Positions 26,694 through 35,168 of a stretch of 64,000 nt of DNA are shown piece by piece. The translations under genes were made by a program, and so were the position numbers. The first letter of the stretch is position 1. Every line of letters starts with the position of its first letter. The notes under the pieces were generated by a model. The model ran no database searches and had not been told where the DNA came from. It was given only the letters and a program-made list of their open reading frames with translations. The stretch is from positions 871,551-935,550 of the forward strand of contig HG799462.1 in the NCBI GenBank assembly GCA_000531095.1, given 5' to 3'. The stretch is from Gemmata massiliana (lineage in GTDB: Bacteria; Planctomycetota; Planctomycetia; Gemmatales; Gemmataceae).

Positions 26694-28193
26694 TCACGCC
26701 AGCACGTCGCGCAGGACTTGCCCCGTGGGGACGATCGACACCGGTCGGTTGGTCTTGTCGGCGATCGTCGTTTCGAGGTCGTAGCCCAGGAGGTGGTACG
26801 CGGTCGCGAGCAGATCCTTCGGCGACACCGGCCGGTCCGCCACGGTTCCGCCGATCTTGTCGGTCTTGCCGACGACCTTTCCGCGTGCGATCCCGCCGCC
26901 CGCGAGCAGCACCGAATACGCCTGCGACCAGTGGTCGCGGCCCGCGCCCTTCGCGCTGCTCAACTTCGGCGTGCGCCCGTGCTCGCTCAGCACCATCACG
27001 AGCGTGTCGTCGAGCATCCCGCGCTGGTCGAGGTCGCTGATTAACCCGGAGAACCCGCGGTCGAACCCGGGCATCAGTTCGTTCCGCATGCGCGGGTAGT
27101 GTTCCCAGTGCGTGTCCCAGCCCGAACCCGCGAGCCCGAACTCGTCCCAGAACACCGTCACGAACTTGCTGCCGGCCTCCACCAGCCGGCGCGCGGCGAG
27201 GCAACTCTGGCCGAACAGCATGTGCCCGTAGCTCTCGCGCGTCTTCGCGGACTCGCGGCGCACGTCGAGCGCGTGGCGCACCGCGTTCGAGCTGATGAGC
27301 GAGTAGGCCATCTCACGGAAGGGGTCGCGGGAACCGGATTTGTCGCGCGCCCGGCGCGCGTCTTCCATCTGGTCGAGCAGCGACTTCCGGGTGTTCATGC
27401 GGTCGAGCGTGAGGTCGGCGGTGTGTTCACCGCCGAGCGTGAAGTACGAGTCCGGCGCGATCCCCGCGTAGGGCTCGTCGAATTCGATGGTGCGGTCGGT
27501 CAGTGTCTTGGTGATCTTCGCCGTCGCCTTACCGTGGAAACTGGTGTAGTGCGGGTGGAACTGATTCCCGAGGAACGCGGGGTACGGCCCGGCGCGCTGC
27601 ACCTCGCCCGTGCGCTGGCTGCTGAACGGGAACGGCAGCGCGATGTTGTCCGGCACGGCCCTCTTCGCGCTCGCGGGGTTCCGACGCTGTTCGAGGTGTG
27701 CGACCGTCGACCCGATGAACGGCCAGTGCTTGCTGTCGTGGGGCGCCAGTTCCATTGACACATCGATCTCGGGAATCGACGTGGTCGCGTAGGCGACGCC
27801 GTGGATCGGGTACGGGTGCGTCACCGAGCGCACCACGGTGACGTTGTGCATCACGCGGCTGGTGTGCGGGAGCAGTTCGCACACGTCACACCCCGGCAGG
27901 GTGGAGCGGATCGACTTGAGTTCCCCGCGCACCTCCACGGGCGCATCTGGTTTCTGGTCCGCGAGTTCGATCTGGCTCGGCGATCCGTAGAGGAACAACA
28001 GGATGCACGCTTTCGCGCGGCCGAAGTGTTTGTCGTGCCCCGTCGCCGCGCCCGCTCCGGCGGGCGGAGTTTTTCGAGCTTCAGCGCGCAGGAACGCGGG
28101 TAAATTCAGCCCCAGAGCGGCGCCGGCCGTGATGAGGTCGCGCCGGGTGACACCGGTGCAAAGCCGCTTCGGGTTTCCGAGAACGCGCAACAT
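26694..28193 (-). CDS. DUF1501 family protein (alkaline phosphatase/sulfatase-like fold)
   Basis: A 499-residue exported protein from the ATG at 28193. A twin-arginine signal is at the N-terminus (TRRDLITAGAALGLNLP). The DUF1501 domain shows family features: ACILLFLYGSPSQIEL, SVTHPYPIHGVAY, FWDEFGLAGSGWDTH, and VLSEHGRTPK followed by GRDHWSQAYSVLLAGGGI. DUF1501 proteins are abundant in planctomycetes and are often paired with DUF1549/DUF1553 cytochrome proteins; no such partner is present here. Enzymatic activity is unproven. An upstream extension to 28364 lacks a signal-like start. Confidence 0.9.
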   Translation of the reverse strand: MLRVLGNPKRLCTGVTRRDLITAGAALGLNLPAFLRAEARKTPPAGAGAATGHDKHFGRAKACILLFLYGSPSQIELADQKPDAPVEVRGELKSIRSTLPGCDVCELLPHTSRVMHNVTVVRSVTHPYPIHGVAYATTSIPEIDVSMELAPHDSKHWPFIGSTVAHLEQRRNPASAKRAVPDNIALPFPFSSQRTGEVQRAGPYPAFLGNQFHPHYTSFHGKATAKITKTLTDRTIEFDEPYAGIAPDSYFTLGGEHTADLTLDRMNTRKSLLDQMEDARRARDKSGSRDPFREMAYSLISSNAVRHALDVRRESAKTRESYGHMLFGQSCLAARRLVEAGSKFVTVFWDEFGLAGSGWDTHWEHYPRMRNELMPGFDRGFSGLISDLDQRGMLDDTLVMVLSEHGRTPKLSSAKGAGRDHWSQAYSVLLAGGGIARGKVVGKTDKIGGTVADRPVSPKDLLATAYHLLGYDLETTIADKTNRPVSIVPTGQVLRDVLA

Positions 28194-28370
28194 GGCATGG
28201 TCCTGACGGGCCGCGGGAGGCGGGACGCTGGCGGGATGACACAATAATGCCCCGGCCCCGCGATCGGGGCAAGTGAAATGCGCGGGCGAAAACTGCCGCC
28301 CCCTTGCCCCGAACACGGTAACTGGTGACACTATTCCGGCACCCATCAAATCCGTGAGGACCAAGTCCCC

Positions 28371-30389
28371 ATGAAGCGCTACCTCTCTCTGGCCGCGCTG
28401 CTGATCGCTGCGCCGGTGTCGGCCGCGGAGTTACCCAAGCCCCTCGCTACGGGGATGGTGAACCCCGAGTCGGTCGTCGTCGGGCCGGACGGCAAGATTT
28501 ACGTCACCGTGATCGGTGAGTTCGACAAGGACGGCGACGGGGCCGTTGTCACGATCGAGAACGGGAAGGCGGTCCCGTTCGTCAAGGATCTTGACGATCC
28601 CAAGGGCATCGCGCTGTTCCAGAACTGGCTGTTCGTGACCGACAAAACGAAGGTTCTGCGCATCAACCGCCAGACCGGTAAGTCGGACGTGTTCGCCGCT
28701 GCGAAAGCGTTCCCGGTCGAGCCGAAGTTCCTCAACGACGTCGTCGTGGACCCGGAAAACGGCCTGGTTTACGTCAGCGACTCGGGCGCAAAGGGGAGCG
28801 GCGGGGCCGTGTACCGCATCAACCAGAAGGGCGGGGTCTCGCTCGTCGTGGACGAGAAGAAGTTGCCGGGGCTGAACACCCCCAACGGCCTCACGCTGGA
28901 CGGCTCCTCGCACCTGATCCTCGCGGACTTCGGCGCGGGTACGTTGCACCGCATCAAACTGGTCGACGGCAGCAACGAGAAGATCGCCGAGGGCATGGAC
29001 GGGGCCGACGGCCTCACCTGGGACTACTACGGCCGGCTGTTCGTTTCGAGTTGGAAGACCGGCAAACTGTTCGTCATCCCGCGCCCGGGGGACAAACCGG
29101 TGCTCGTGGCCGAGGGCTTCAAGTCGGCCGCGGACACGTGCCTCGACGCGACCGGCAAGTTCATCCTCGTGCCCGACATGAAGGGCGGCACACTGAACGC
29201 GGTCCTCGCACAGGTGCCCGGCGCCCCCGTGGACGACACCGCTCTCCCGCTGAAGACGGAAGTCGCGTTCCCGGACCTCAAGTGGACCGGGTGGAACCCG
29301 GAAACGGCCTCGGGCCGGCCGAACCCGCTCCGGCCGCTCGTGCTCACGCACGCGGGCGACGGGAGCAACCGGGTGTTCGTCGGCACGCAGCACGGCGTGA
29401 TCCACGTGTTCCCCAACGACCAGAAGGCCACCGAGACGAAGGTGTTTCTCGATATCCAGGACCGCGTGAAGTACAACGACAACACCAACGAGGAAGGGTT
29501 CCTCGGCATGGCGTTCCACCCGAAGTTCAAGACCAACGGCGAGGTGTTCGTCTTCTACACGCCGAAGAAGGAGAACAAGGTCAACGTTGTGTCGCGGTTC
29601 AAGCTGAGCAAGGACGACCCGACGAAGCTCGACCCGGCCTCCGAAGAGCAGATCATCCGGTTCGAGAACAAGCTGTTCTGGAACCACGACGGCGGGACCG
29701 TCCTCTTCGGGCCGGACGGGTACCTGTACGTGATCCACGGCGACGGCGGCGCGGCCAACGACCCGCAGGAGAACGGTCAGAACCTCGGCGTGCTCTACGG
29801 GAAGATTCTGCGCCTCGACGTCGACAACAAGGCCGACGGCAAGAACTACGCGATCCCGAAGGACAACCCGTTCGTGGACCAGAAGGGCGCGCGGCCCGAG
29901 ATCTGGGCCTACGGGATCCGCAACATCTGGCGCATGAGCTTCGACAAGAAGACGGGCAAACTCTGGGCCGGTGAAGTGGGCCAGAACCTGTACGAAGAGA
30001 TCAACATTATCGAGAAGGGCGGGAACTACGGTTGGAACATCCGCGAGTCGCTCCACCCGTTCGGCGCGAAGGGCGTCGGCCCGCGGAAGGATCTCATCGA
30101 CCCGATCTGGGAGTACCACCACAACGTGGGCAAGTCGATCACGGGCGGCGGGGTGTACCGCGGGAAGGCGCTCCCCGAATTGGAGGGGCACTATCTGTAC
30201 GCGGACTACGTCACGTCCAAGATCTGGGCGCTGAAGTACGACGAAGCTGCGAAGCGCGTGACCGCGAACCGGACGATCAAAGACCCGGAAAAGCCGGTGC
30301 TCTCGTTCGGTGAAGACGAGCAGGGCGAGATGTACTTCCTCATCGTTGCCGCCAACGGTAAGGGGATCTATCGCTTCGTGAAGCAGTAG
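28371..30389 (+). CDS. Secreted double beta-propeller, sugar dehydrogenase-like (GSDH)
   Basis: A 672-residue exported protein with a signal peptide to about residue 18. Residues about 25-290 form an SMP-30/NHL-type propeller (e.g. VVVGPDGKIYVTV, NGLTLDGSSHLILADFG). Residues about 325-670 match glucose/sorbosone dehydrogenases, with TNEEGFLGMAFHPKF, WNHDGGTVLFGPDGYLY, GDGGAANDP, EIWAYGIRNIWRMSFD and GGNYGWNIRE. GSDH proteins use PQQ to oxidise sugars; catalysis here is plausible but not proven. It is divergent from the DUF1501 gene. Confidence 0.88.
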   Translation: MKRYLSLAALLIAAPVSAAELPKPLATGMVNPESVVVGPDGKIYVTVIGEFDKDGDGAVVTIENGKAVPFVKDLDDPKGIALFQNWLFVTDKTKVLRINRQTGKSDVFAAAKAFPVEPKFLNDVVVDPENGLVYVSDSGAKGSGGAVYRINQKGGVSLVVDEKKLPGLNTPNGLTLDGSSHLILADFGAGTLHRIKLVDGSNEKIAEGMDGADGLTWDYYGRLFVSSWKTGKLFVIPRPGDKPVLVAEGFKSAADTCLDATGKFILVPDMKGGTLNAVLAQVPGAPVDDTALPLKTEVAFPDLKWTGWNPETASGRPNPLRPLVLTHAGDGSNRVFVGTQHGVIHVFPNDQKATETKVFLDIQDRVKYNDNTNEEGFLGMAFHPKFKTNGEVFVFYTPKKENKVNVVSRFKLSKDDPTKLDPASEEQIIRFENKLFWNHDGGTVLFGPDGYLYVIHGDGGAANDPQENGQNLGVLYGKILRLDVDNKADGKNYAIPKDNPFVDQKGARPEIWAYGIRNIWRMSFDKKTGKLWAGEVGQNLYEEINIIEKGGNYGWNIRESLHPFGAKGVGPRKDLIDPIWEYHHNVGKSITGGGVYRGKALPELEGHYLYADYVTSKIWALKYDEAAKRVTANRTIKDPEKPVLSFGEDEQGEMYFLIVAANGKGIYRFVKQ

Positions 30390-30400
30390 GCGAACCGCGT

Positions 30401-30435
30401 TGGTGGTGCGCTCCGTTCGTCAGAGCGCACCGCCA
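30401..30435. terminator. Terminator hairpin between convergent genes
   Basis: A 13-bp stem with one wobble (30401-30413 with 30423-30435) and a 9-nt loop lies 12 nt after the propeller gene and 19 nt before the stop of the convergent ankyrin gene. It is followed by TTGGTTTT on the plus strand, so it can serve both directions. Confidence 0.7.
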
Positions 30436-30453
30436 TTGGTTTTCAATCGGAAC

Positions 30454-31482
30454 TCACTTCTCCCCCGCGCGCTCCTTGAGCAACTTCGCGGCCGCACCGG
30501 TGTGGAACTCCCACGTGCGCATCCCGCTCTCCTCGACCGCTTTCGGGTCCGCGCCCGCGGCGAGCAGCAGGCGCACGGTCTCCACGTTTTTGGAGAGCAT
30601 CAGCGCGTTGCGCCCGGAGTTGTACTTCTGAGTCGTCTTCGCATTCACGTCCGCTCCGCGGGCGAGTAGCAGCGAGACGAGCTTCACGGCCGCCCGGTTC
30701 GCGGCCCACAGGAGCGGGGTGAACCCGTCCGCGTCGCGCGAATCAACCGCGGCGCCTTTATCGAGTAGGGCTTCGGCCAGTTTCACGTTCTGGTGCGACA
30801 TGACCCACCCCGACCGAATCGCGGCGTACTTCAATGGGTCGCTCTTTTCCTTGTCGCCCAGATTCACGTTCGCGCCCTGCGCAATCAGGTAAAGCGCGAC
30901 GTCCAGTTTGTCGCTCACAATGGCCGCGATGAGTGGCGTGTAGCCGTACTGCCCGCGCCCGTCGAGTTTTGGCTTCGTCGCGACGAGTCCCTTCACTTTG
31001 TCCAGGTCGCCGGCGATCGCGGCTTTCACCAGTTCGGCTACCGACGCCTTGGCCGCAGATTTCTTCGGAGCCGGTTTGCCGTCGTCGACCTGCGTGGCCC
31101 TGACCTTCCCACCGCTATCCGGCGACAGGTCGATGAACACCTTGCGCTTGTCCATGACCGTGTCGAAGCAGCCCTCACCGATGCCGTCGCTCCACTGGCC
31201 CTGCGTGTCTTCGATCAGCCCCTGGAGTTCGTCCTTGGTGAGTTTGCGCGCGCTGATGAATTCGGACACGACCCGCAGCGAAGAAGCTGCGGCGTCAAAC
31301 ACGAGAGCCACCCGCCCGCCCTTCAGTTCCAGGTCCGCGATGTCGCCGTGGTGGTACTTGGCGCACGTTTCTTTACCAGAGTGAAGTCCGTCGAACGTGC
31401 CGAGTCGCTTGACGTCGGTGATCGGCTCCTCGGTCGCGTCGTCGGTGACTACGACCGGGCCGCTAATCGTAATGGTGAACAT
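30454..31482 (-). CDS. Ankyrin repeat protein with an extra N-terminal domain
   Basis: A 342-residue protein without a signal peptide. Residues 1-135 form a compact domain of unknown type with acidic and beta-rich segments (FTITISGPVVVTDD, CAKYHHGDIADLELKG). A KKSAAK linker at about 145 leads into four to five ankyrin repeats at about 150-335 (GYTPLIAAIVSDKLDVALYL, GFTPLLWAANRAAVKLVSLL, GRNALMLSKNVETVRLLLAA). Ankyrin arrays bind proteins; the partner is unknown. Confidence 0.82.
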   Translation of the reverse strand: MFTITISGPVVVTDDATEEPITDVKRLGTFDGLHSGKETCAKYHHGDIADLELKGGRVALVFDAAASSLRVVSEFISARKLTKDELQGLIEDTQGQWSDGIGEGCFDTVMDKRKVFIDLSPDSGGKVRATQVDDGKPAPKKSAAKASVAELVKAAIAGDLDKVKGLVATKPKLDGRGQYGYTPLIAAIVSDKLDVALYLIAQGANVNLGDKEKSDPLKYAAIRSGWVMSHQNVKLAEALLDKGAAVDSRDADGFTPLLWAANRAAVKLVSLLLARGADVNAKTTQKYNSGRNALMLSKNVETVRLLLAAGADPKAVEESGMRTWEFHTGAAAKLLKERAGEK

Positions 31483-31566
31483 GGCGCTGACCTTGGGCTG
31501 GGAGAAAGCCGTTACGGTAAGCGACCAACAATACCGAATCTATCTCAGAGAAAAACATCTCTTGGT

Positions 31567-31588
31567 GAACGGCCGGTATGAGCCGGCC
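31567..31588. repeat. Short palindrome GAACGGCCGG, copy 1
   Basis: The unit (GGCCGG, four bases, CCGGCC core) lies upstream of the ankyrin gene. A near-identical copy is found at 39316-39337, sharing the GAACGGCCGG start and the TGAGCCGGC end. It is probably a dispersed intergenic repeat. Confidence 0.5.
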
Positions 31589-31618
31589 GAAGTGTTGACC
31601 CCAAGCACGCGAACCGCG

Positions 31619-32329
31619 TTACGCCAGTGCTACGGCTCGCTGGCGGCGCACGTATACGATGAGCATACCGGCACCAGTCACGAGCAGCACCCAGCTACTC
31701 GGTTCCGGGGTCGATACGGCGGTCGGGTTCGATGCGGGGGAGGGTGGGCGGGCGTCGAACCCGTCCGCGAAGCTCCACCCGTCCCACGAACCGTCCTTTA
31801 GTATGCGACCGGACATCCCCACCCCGCTGTAGCCCCAATCGGCGTCGCCGGGGTCTTTGGCCCAGTAGCTCCAGTACCCGGTCCACCACCCTTCGCGGTA
31901 GAGGTCGCCCGGGTCGGTCGGCGCCCGACCATCGGCCAGTCCGCCGTCCCGGTCCGCGGACGCGATCCCGTTCGTGAACGTGAGCGTCGGCGATACGCCG
32001 AACACGCCGTTGTGGTTCGCGTCGAACCCGATCCCGAACAGCGCGAACCCCAATCCCGGCCCGAAGTCCCCGAGGTTGGCGTAAAGTCCGGTGTTGGACC
32101 CGGTGATCGCCCGGAGCATGTCCTCCGCGGTCGCAGTGCCGTCCCACCGGTACCCCCAGATGAACGACGAGGTTCCGGACGCGGTCTTCCAGTCAACCAC
32201 GAACGCGGCGCGGTTGCTCCCGGTCCCCACCCACACGTCGACGTCATCAAGAGACGTAACGAACCCGGCCTGTGCGCTGCCTGCCAGCCCCAACAACACG
32301 CCGAGACAAAGAACTAACTGCCTGAACAC
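31619..32329 (-). CDS. PEP-CTERM surface protein downstream of a cobalamin riboswitch
   Basis: A 236-residue protein starting at GTG 32329, with GGAGG 8 nt upstream. A signal peptide ends near residue 21 (GSAQAG). The mature domain (about 25-200) is rich in Trp, Gly and Asp, with DVWVGTGSNRAAFVVDW, FIWGYRWDGTATAEDMLRAI and WWTGYWSYWAKDPGDADWGY. The C-terminus is a PEP-CTERM tail (TPEPSSWVLLVTGAGMLIV, then RRQR), which is processed by an exosortase and places proteins at the surface. The leader RNA carries a cobalamin riboswitch, so expression should respond to vitamin B12. A role in cobalamin binding or capture is my inference. Confidence 0.85.
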   Translation of the reverse strand: MFRQLVLCLGVLLGLAGSAQAGFVTSLDDVDVWVGTGSNRAAFVVDWKTASGTSSFIWGYRWDGTATAEDMLRAITGSNTGLYANLGDFGPGLGFALFGIGFDANHNGVFGVSPTLTFTNGIASADRDGGLADGRAPTDPGDLYREGWWTGYWSYWAKDPGDADWGYSGVGMSGRILKDGSWDGWSFADGFDARPPSPASNPTAVSTPEPSSWVLLVTGAGMLIVYVRRQRAVALA

Positions 32330-32660
32330 GCGAGCCTCCGTTCCCCAGTTCGGGGCCGCTCACCGCGTGCGGTGATGCGTCCGCCCGCTCCGGGACGTAA
32401 GCCGTTGGTGCCGGCGTTCTCGCGTTAATGGACCGGTGGAAGTCGCATTTCATGCGACTATCGCGAGGAGTTCGACCGGGGGAGACACGGACCGCGGCGC
32501 GGGCGCGCCGGGAACGGGAAACGCACGGGCTGCTCCTTCTTCGCCGGGCCGGGCGAGGAAACGCCTACGGACCGGGGTGGACGGGCAGCGCCGCGCACGC
32601 GCGCGGACAGAGACCTGCCGGTCCGGTCGCCTGGGGTCCGAGGCACCGAACGACGATCAC

Positions 32661-32830
32661 GACAGGCAGGTCTTCTGGCTTACGGCCTTTTGTCGGGTTC
32701 GAGCGGCCTTCCCGCGGTGCTCCGCAGTGGCATTGTGCCCGTTCCCGGCCGAATACAGCAGCGGCCCTGCGCCGGATTCTCACCGGCTTCCCTTTTCACC
32801 CCCGCCGCGAGAACGGCGGAGACACCTATC
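32661..32830 (-). promoter_or_regulatory. Cobalamin riboswitch
   Basis: Read on the minus strand, the segment begins GATAGGTGTC, has the core GGGAAGCCGGTGAGAATCC (the B12-box region GGGAA...CCGGTGA.AATCCGGC), a GCCGCTGCTGT segment, and ends GCCAGAAGACCTGCCTGTC, the conserved 3' part of cobalamin aptamers. The downstream gene on the same strand is the PEP-CTERM protein at 31619-32329. The 3' AGACCTGCC (32665-32673) can pair with GGCAGGTCT read from 32611-32619, a candidate switching helix. The remaining leader 32330-32610 shows a GC-only hairpin at 32591-32606 but no gene. Confidence 0.93.
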
Positions 32831-33067
32831 GAGTGGGGTGAGTTATACGCGACCAACACCCGGCGTCCAGAACTGTGGGCACCTTCACCGCACAATCATA
32901 TCTGACTCACGTTTGCGTGTTGCGGCGCGCAAACAAATAGCAACACCGGAGTGTCACGCCCTTCGGTGTGAGTTTTCGCCCGCCGGATTGCTTTCACCGC
33001 CCGGGACGGTTAGAGATGATGAGTGCCCGTGTTGCGTTGTTGAATTGATGGATTTGGTTTTTGTTTG

Positions 33068-33123
33068 GTGGCACAGGCCTCTGGCCTGTGTGAGTGCCTC
33101 CACAGGCCAGAGGCCTGTGCCAC
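33068..33123. repeat. Nested palindrome with 23-bp arms
   Basis: Arms 33068-33090 and 33101-33123 are perfect reverse complements. Each arm is itself a palindrome (CACAGGCC-TCT-GGCCTGTG), so one long or two short hairpins can form. It lies 31 nt before the start of the formylglycine-generating enzyme homologue. I recall similar CACAGGCC units as common spacer repeats in Gemmata-type genomes (recollection, unchecked). Confidence 0.75.
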
Positions 33124-33154
33124 GAACACAAAACACAACCAGAGTGGGGGCCAC

Positions 33155-34312
33155 ATGGGTTCCAAATCCGTGCGCCGAGCTGCCAAACCCGAACCGCTTC
33201 CCGTCCCTAAACCGCGACCGAGCCGCCGAACATTCATCCTCAGCGCGCTCGCAGTGGGCGGGTTCGGGGTGGCATACGGGATCACTAAAAAGATCCAGAC
33301 CGCGAAGTTGCCCGCACCGACCGACGCGGCCCCTCCCCCTCCGCCCACCATACCGCCGGCCCCCGGCCCACGCGACTCGGTTGGGATGAAGTTGATTCCC
33401 GGTGGCGAGTTCACAATGGGTTCGGCCGATTCCGCGTTCCCACGAACCGAGCGCCCGGCCCACAAGGTGAAACTGACCGGCTACTGGATCGATGAAACCG
33501 AGGTCACCAATTCCGCGTTCCGGAAGTTTGTCGAAGCAACCAAGTACGTCACGACGGCCGAGAAGAAACCCGACTGGGAGGAGATGAAGAGGTTCGTCCC
33601 GCCCGGCACCCCGAAACCGCCGGACGATCTACTCGTGCCCGGATCGCTGGTGTTCAAACAACCCGCGCGGGCTGTGTCCCTCGACAACGTCGCGCAATGG
33701 TGGGCCTATGTGCCCGGGGCGTGCTGGAAGAATCCGGAAGGGCCGGAAAGTAACCTCACGGGGAAGGACGATCACCCCGTTGTTCACGTTTCGTGGGACG
33801 ACGCGGTCGCGTACTGTGCCTGGGTCGGTAAGCGGTTGCCCACCGAGGCCGAATGGGAGTTCGCCGCACGCGGCGGACTTGCCGGGAAACGGTACCCGTG
33901 GGGTGATGAAAAGTCGACTGACGATAACCCGCGTGCGAACATCTGGCAGGGCGAGTTCCCGCACCGCAACACCGAACGCGACGGTTACGGGCGAACCGCA
34001 CCGGTCAAGAGCTTTCCGCCGAACGGGTACGGCTTGTACGACATGGCCGGCAACGTGTGGGAATGGTGCGCGGACTGGTACCGGGCGGACGCTTACGACA
34101 GGCTCGCGGACCGTGGAACGAGCGCCGACCCGCAAGGCCCGGGCGACAGTTGGGATCCGGGCGAGCCGTGGGCGCCCAAGCGCGTAACGCGCGGCGGGTC
34201 GTTCCTCTGCCACGTCAGCTACTGCGAGAGCTACCGCCCCGGCGCCCGGCGCGGAACGACCCCCGATACCGGCATGTCGCACATCGGGTTCCGCTGTGCC
34301 CGATCTGCTTGA
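33155..34312 (+). CDS. Formylglycine-generating enzyme-like (SUMF1) protein, membrane-anchored
   Basis: A 385-residue protein from ATG 33155. An RR-containing N-terminus (PSRRTFILSALAVGGFGVAY) forms a Tat-type signal or anchor, followed by a Pro linker. The FGE-sulfatase domain (about 75-385) starts at GMKLIPGGEFTMGS and includes VSWDDAVAYCAWVGKRLPTEAEWEFAARGG split over strands, DMAGNVWEWCADWY and RGGSFLCHVSYCES. The two Cys at about 352 and 357 match the catalytic pair of true formylglycine-generating enzymes, which oxidise a sulfatase Cys. No sulfatase lies in the window. Confidence 0.9.
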   Translation: MGSKSVRRAAKPEPLPVPKPRPSRRTFILSALAVGGFGVAYGITKKIQTAKLPAPTDAAPPPPPTIPPAPGPRDSVGMKLIPGGEFTMGSADSAFPRTERPAHKVKLTGYWIDETEVTNSAFRKFVEATKYVTTAEKKPDWEEMKRFVPPGTPKPPDDLLVPGSLVFKQPARAVSLDNVAQWWAYVPGACWKNPEGPESNLTGKDDHPVVHVSWDDAVAYCAWVGKRLPTEAEWEFAARGGLAGKRYPWGDEKSTDDNPRANIWQGEFPHRNTERDGYGRTAPVKSFPPNGYGLYDMAGNVWEWCADWYRADAYDRLADRGTSADPQGPGDSWDPGEPWAPKRVTRGGSFLCHVSYCESYRPGARRGTTPDTGMSHIGFRCARSA

Positions 34313-34498
34313 AAACGCGCAAGAGCGGTTCGAGGGCACGTGCCGCGAGTCGCACTGCGAGCCGATCCCGGGTTGCTTACCCTCTGTAACCGGCTACAGA
34401 AGGCGAACGATCCGAGGCCGTTCGGCGCGCCCGCTCCCACTTCTTGCGCGTTACGGTATGCTGATCGGCACCGCTCCTCGCCCAACCAGAGGCCCGCC

Positions 34499-35131
34499 AT
34501 GCCCGACCCTGTCGATCGTCGCACGTTCGCGACCACGTTCGCCGCGAGCATCGTTCTTGGAAGTGAAACGTTCGGCGCCGACGCGCCGGTCGTTGCCCCA
34601 ATGCCACACGGCAAGCCCACCGAGGCGCCGTTCGAGCGCGACTACCCCAAGCCGGGCTTCAACCCGAGCTGGCGCCGGCCGCAAATCAACCGGCTGCTCA
34701 TTCAGGACTTCGTCGTCTACGCGCACACGGACGCGGCGATGGTGTCGAAACTCCTCGATAAAGAGCCGGCCCTCGTCAACTCGTTCATGGATTGGGGCGG
34801 CGGGGACTGGGAAAGCGGTCTCGGTGCTGCGGCCCACATGGGGAACCGCGCGATGGCCGAACTGCTCCTGGAGCGCGGCGCCCGGATCGACATCTTCTGC
34901 GCCACAATGATGGGACAACTCGACGCGGTCAAAGCGTTCCTCACGCTCCAGCCGAAGCTCATCGACGCGAAGGGGCCGCACGGGTTCAGCCTGCACTTCC
35001 ACGCGCAGTTGGCCGGCAAGGACGCGGACAAGATGGTCGAGTACCTGCAATCGGTCAAGAAGATCGACCTCCCGCCGAACCCGTTCCTCCGGAAACCCGG
35101 CGACAAGAAAGACCCGCCGAAGAAGTCATAA
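34499..35131 (+). CDS. Ankyrin-type repeat protein with a Tat-like signal
   Basis: A 210-residue protein from the ATG at 34499 (AGAGG upstream). The N-terminus has DRRTFATTFAASIVLG, a twin-Arg signal-like stretch. Residues about 70-190 contain degenerate ankyrin units (DAAMVSKLLDKEPALVNS, LGAAAHMGNRAMAELLLERG, GQLDAVKAFLTLQPKLIDAK). The tail is Lys/Pro-rich. It is followed closely by two further plus-strand genes (gaps of 37 and 9 nt), probably one operon. Confidence 0.78.
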   Translation: MPDPVDRRTFATTFAASIVLGSETFGADAPVVAPMPHGKPTEAPFERDYPKPGFNPSWRRPQINRLLIQDFVVYAHTDAAMVSKLLDKEPALVNSFMDWGGGDWESGLGAAAHMGNRAMAELLLERGARIDIFCATMMGQLDAVKAFLTLQPKLIDAKGPHGFSLHFHAQLAGKDADKMVEYLQSVKKIDLPPNPFLRKPGDKKDPPKKS

Positions 35132-35168
35132 ATCGCCGCGCAAACATTCACCCGAACGAGGCCGACCG

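Noticed and set aside
28194-28364. Upstream extension of the DUF1501 protein
   Set aside because: No signal-like features; the twin-Arg signal follows directly after the ATG at 28193.
33065-33154. 30-residue N-terminal extension of the FGE-like protein
   Set aside because: It is translated from the nested palindrome; the ATG at 33155 gives a normal signal-anchor start.
32428-33389. Several Arg-rich frames over 32.4-33.4 kb
   Set aside because: They overlap the cobalamin riboswitch and the nested palindrome and show no protein features.
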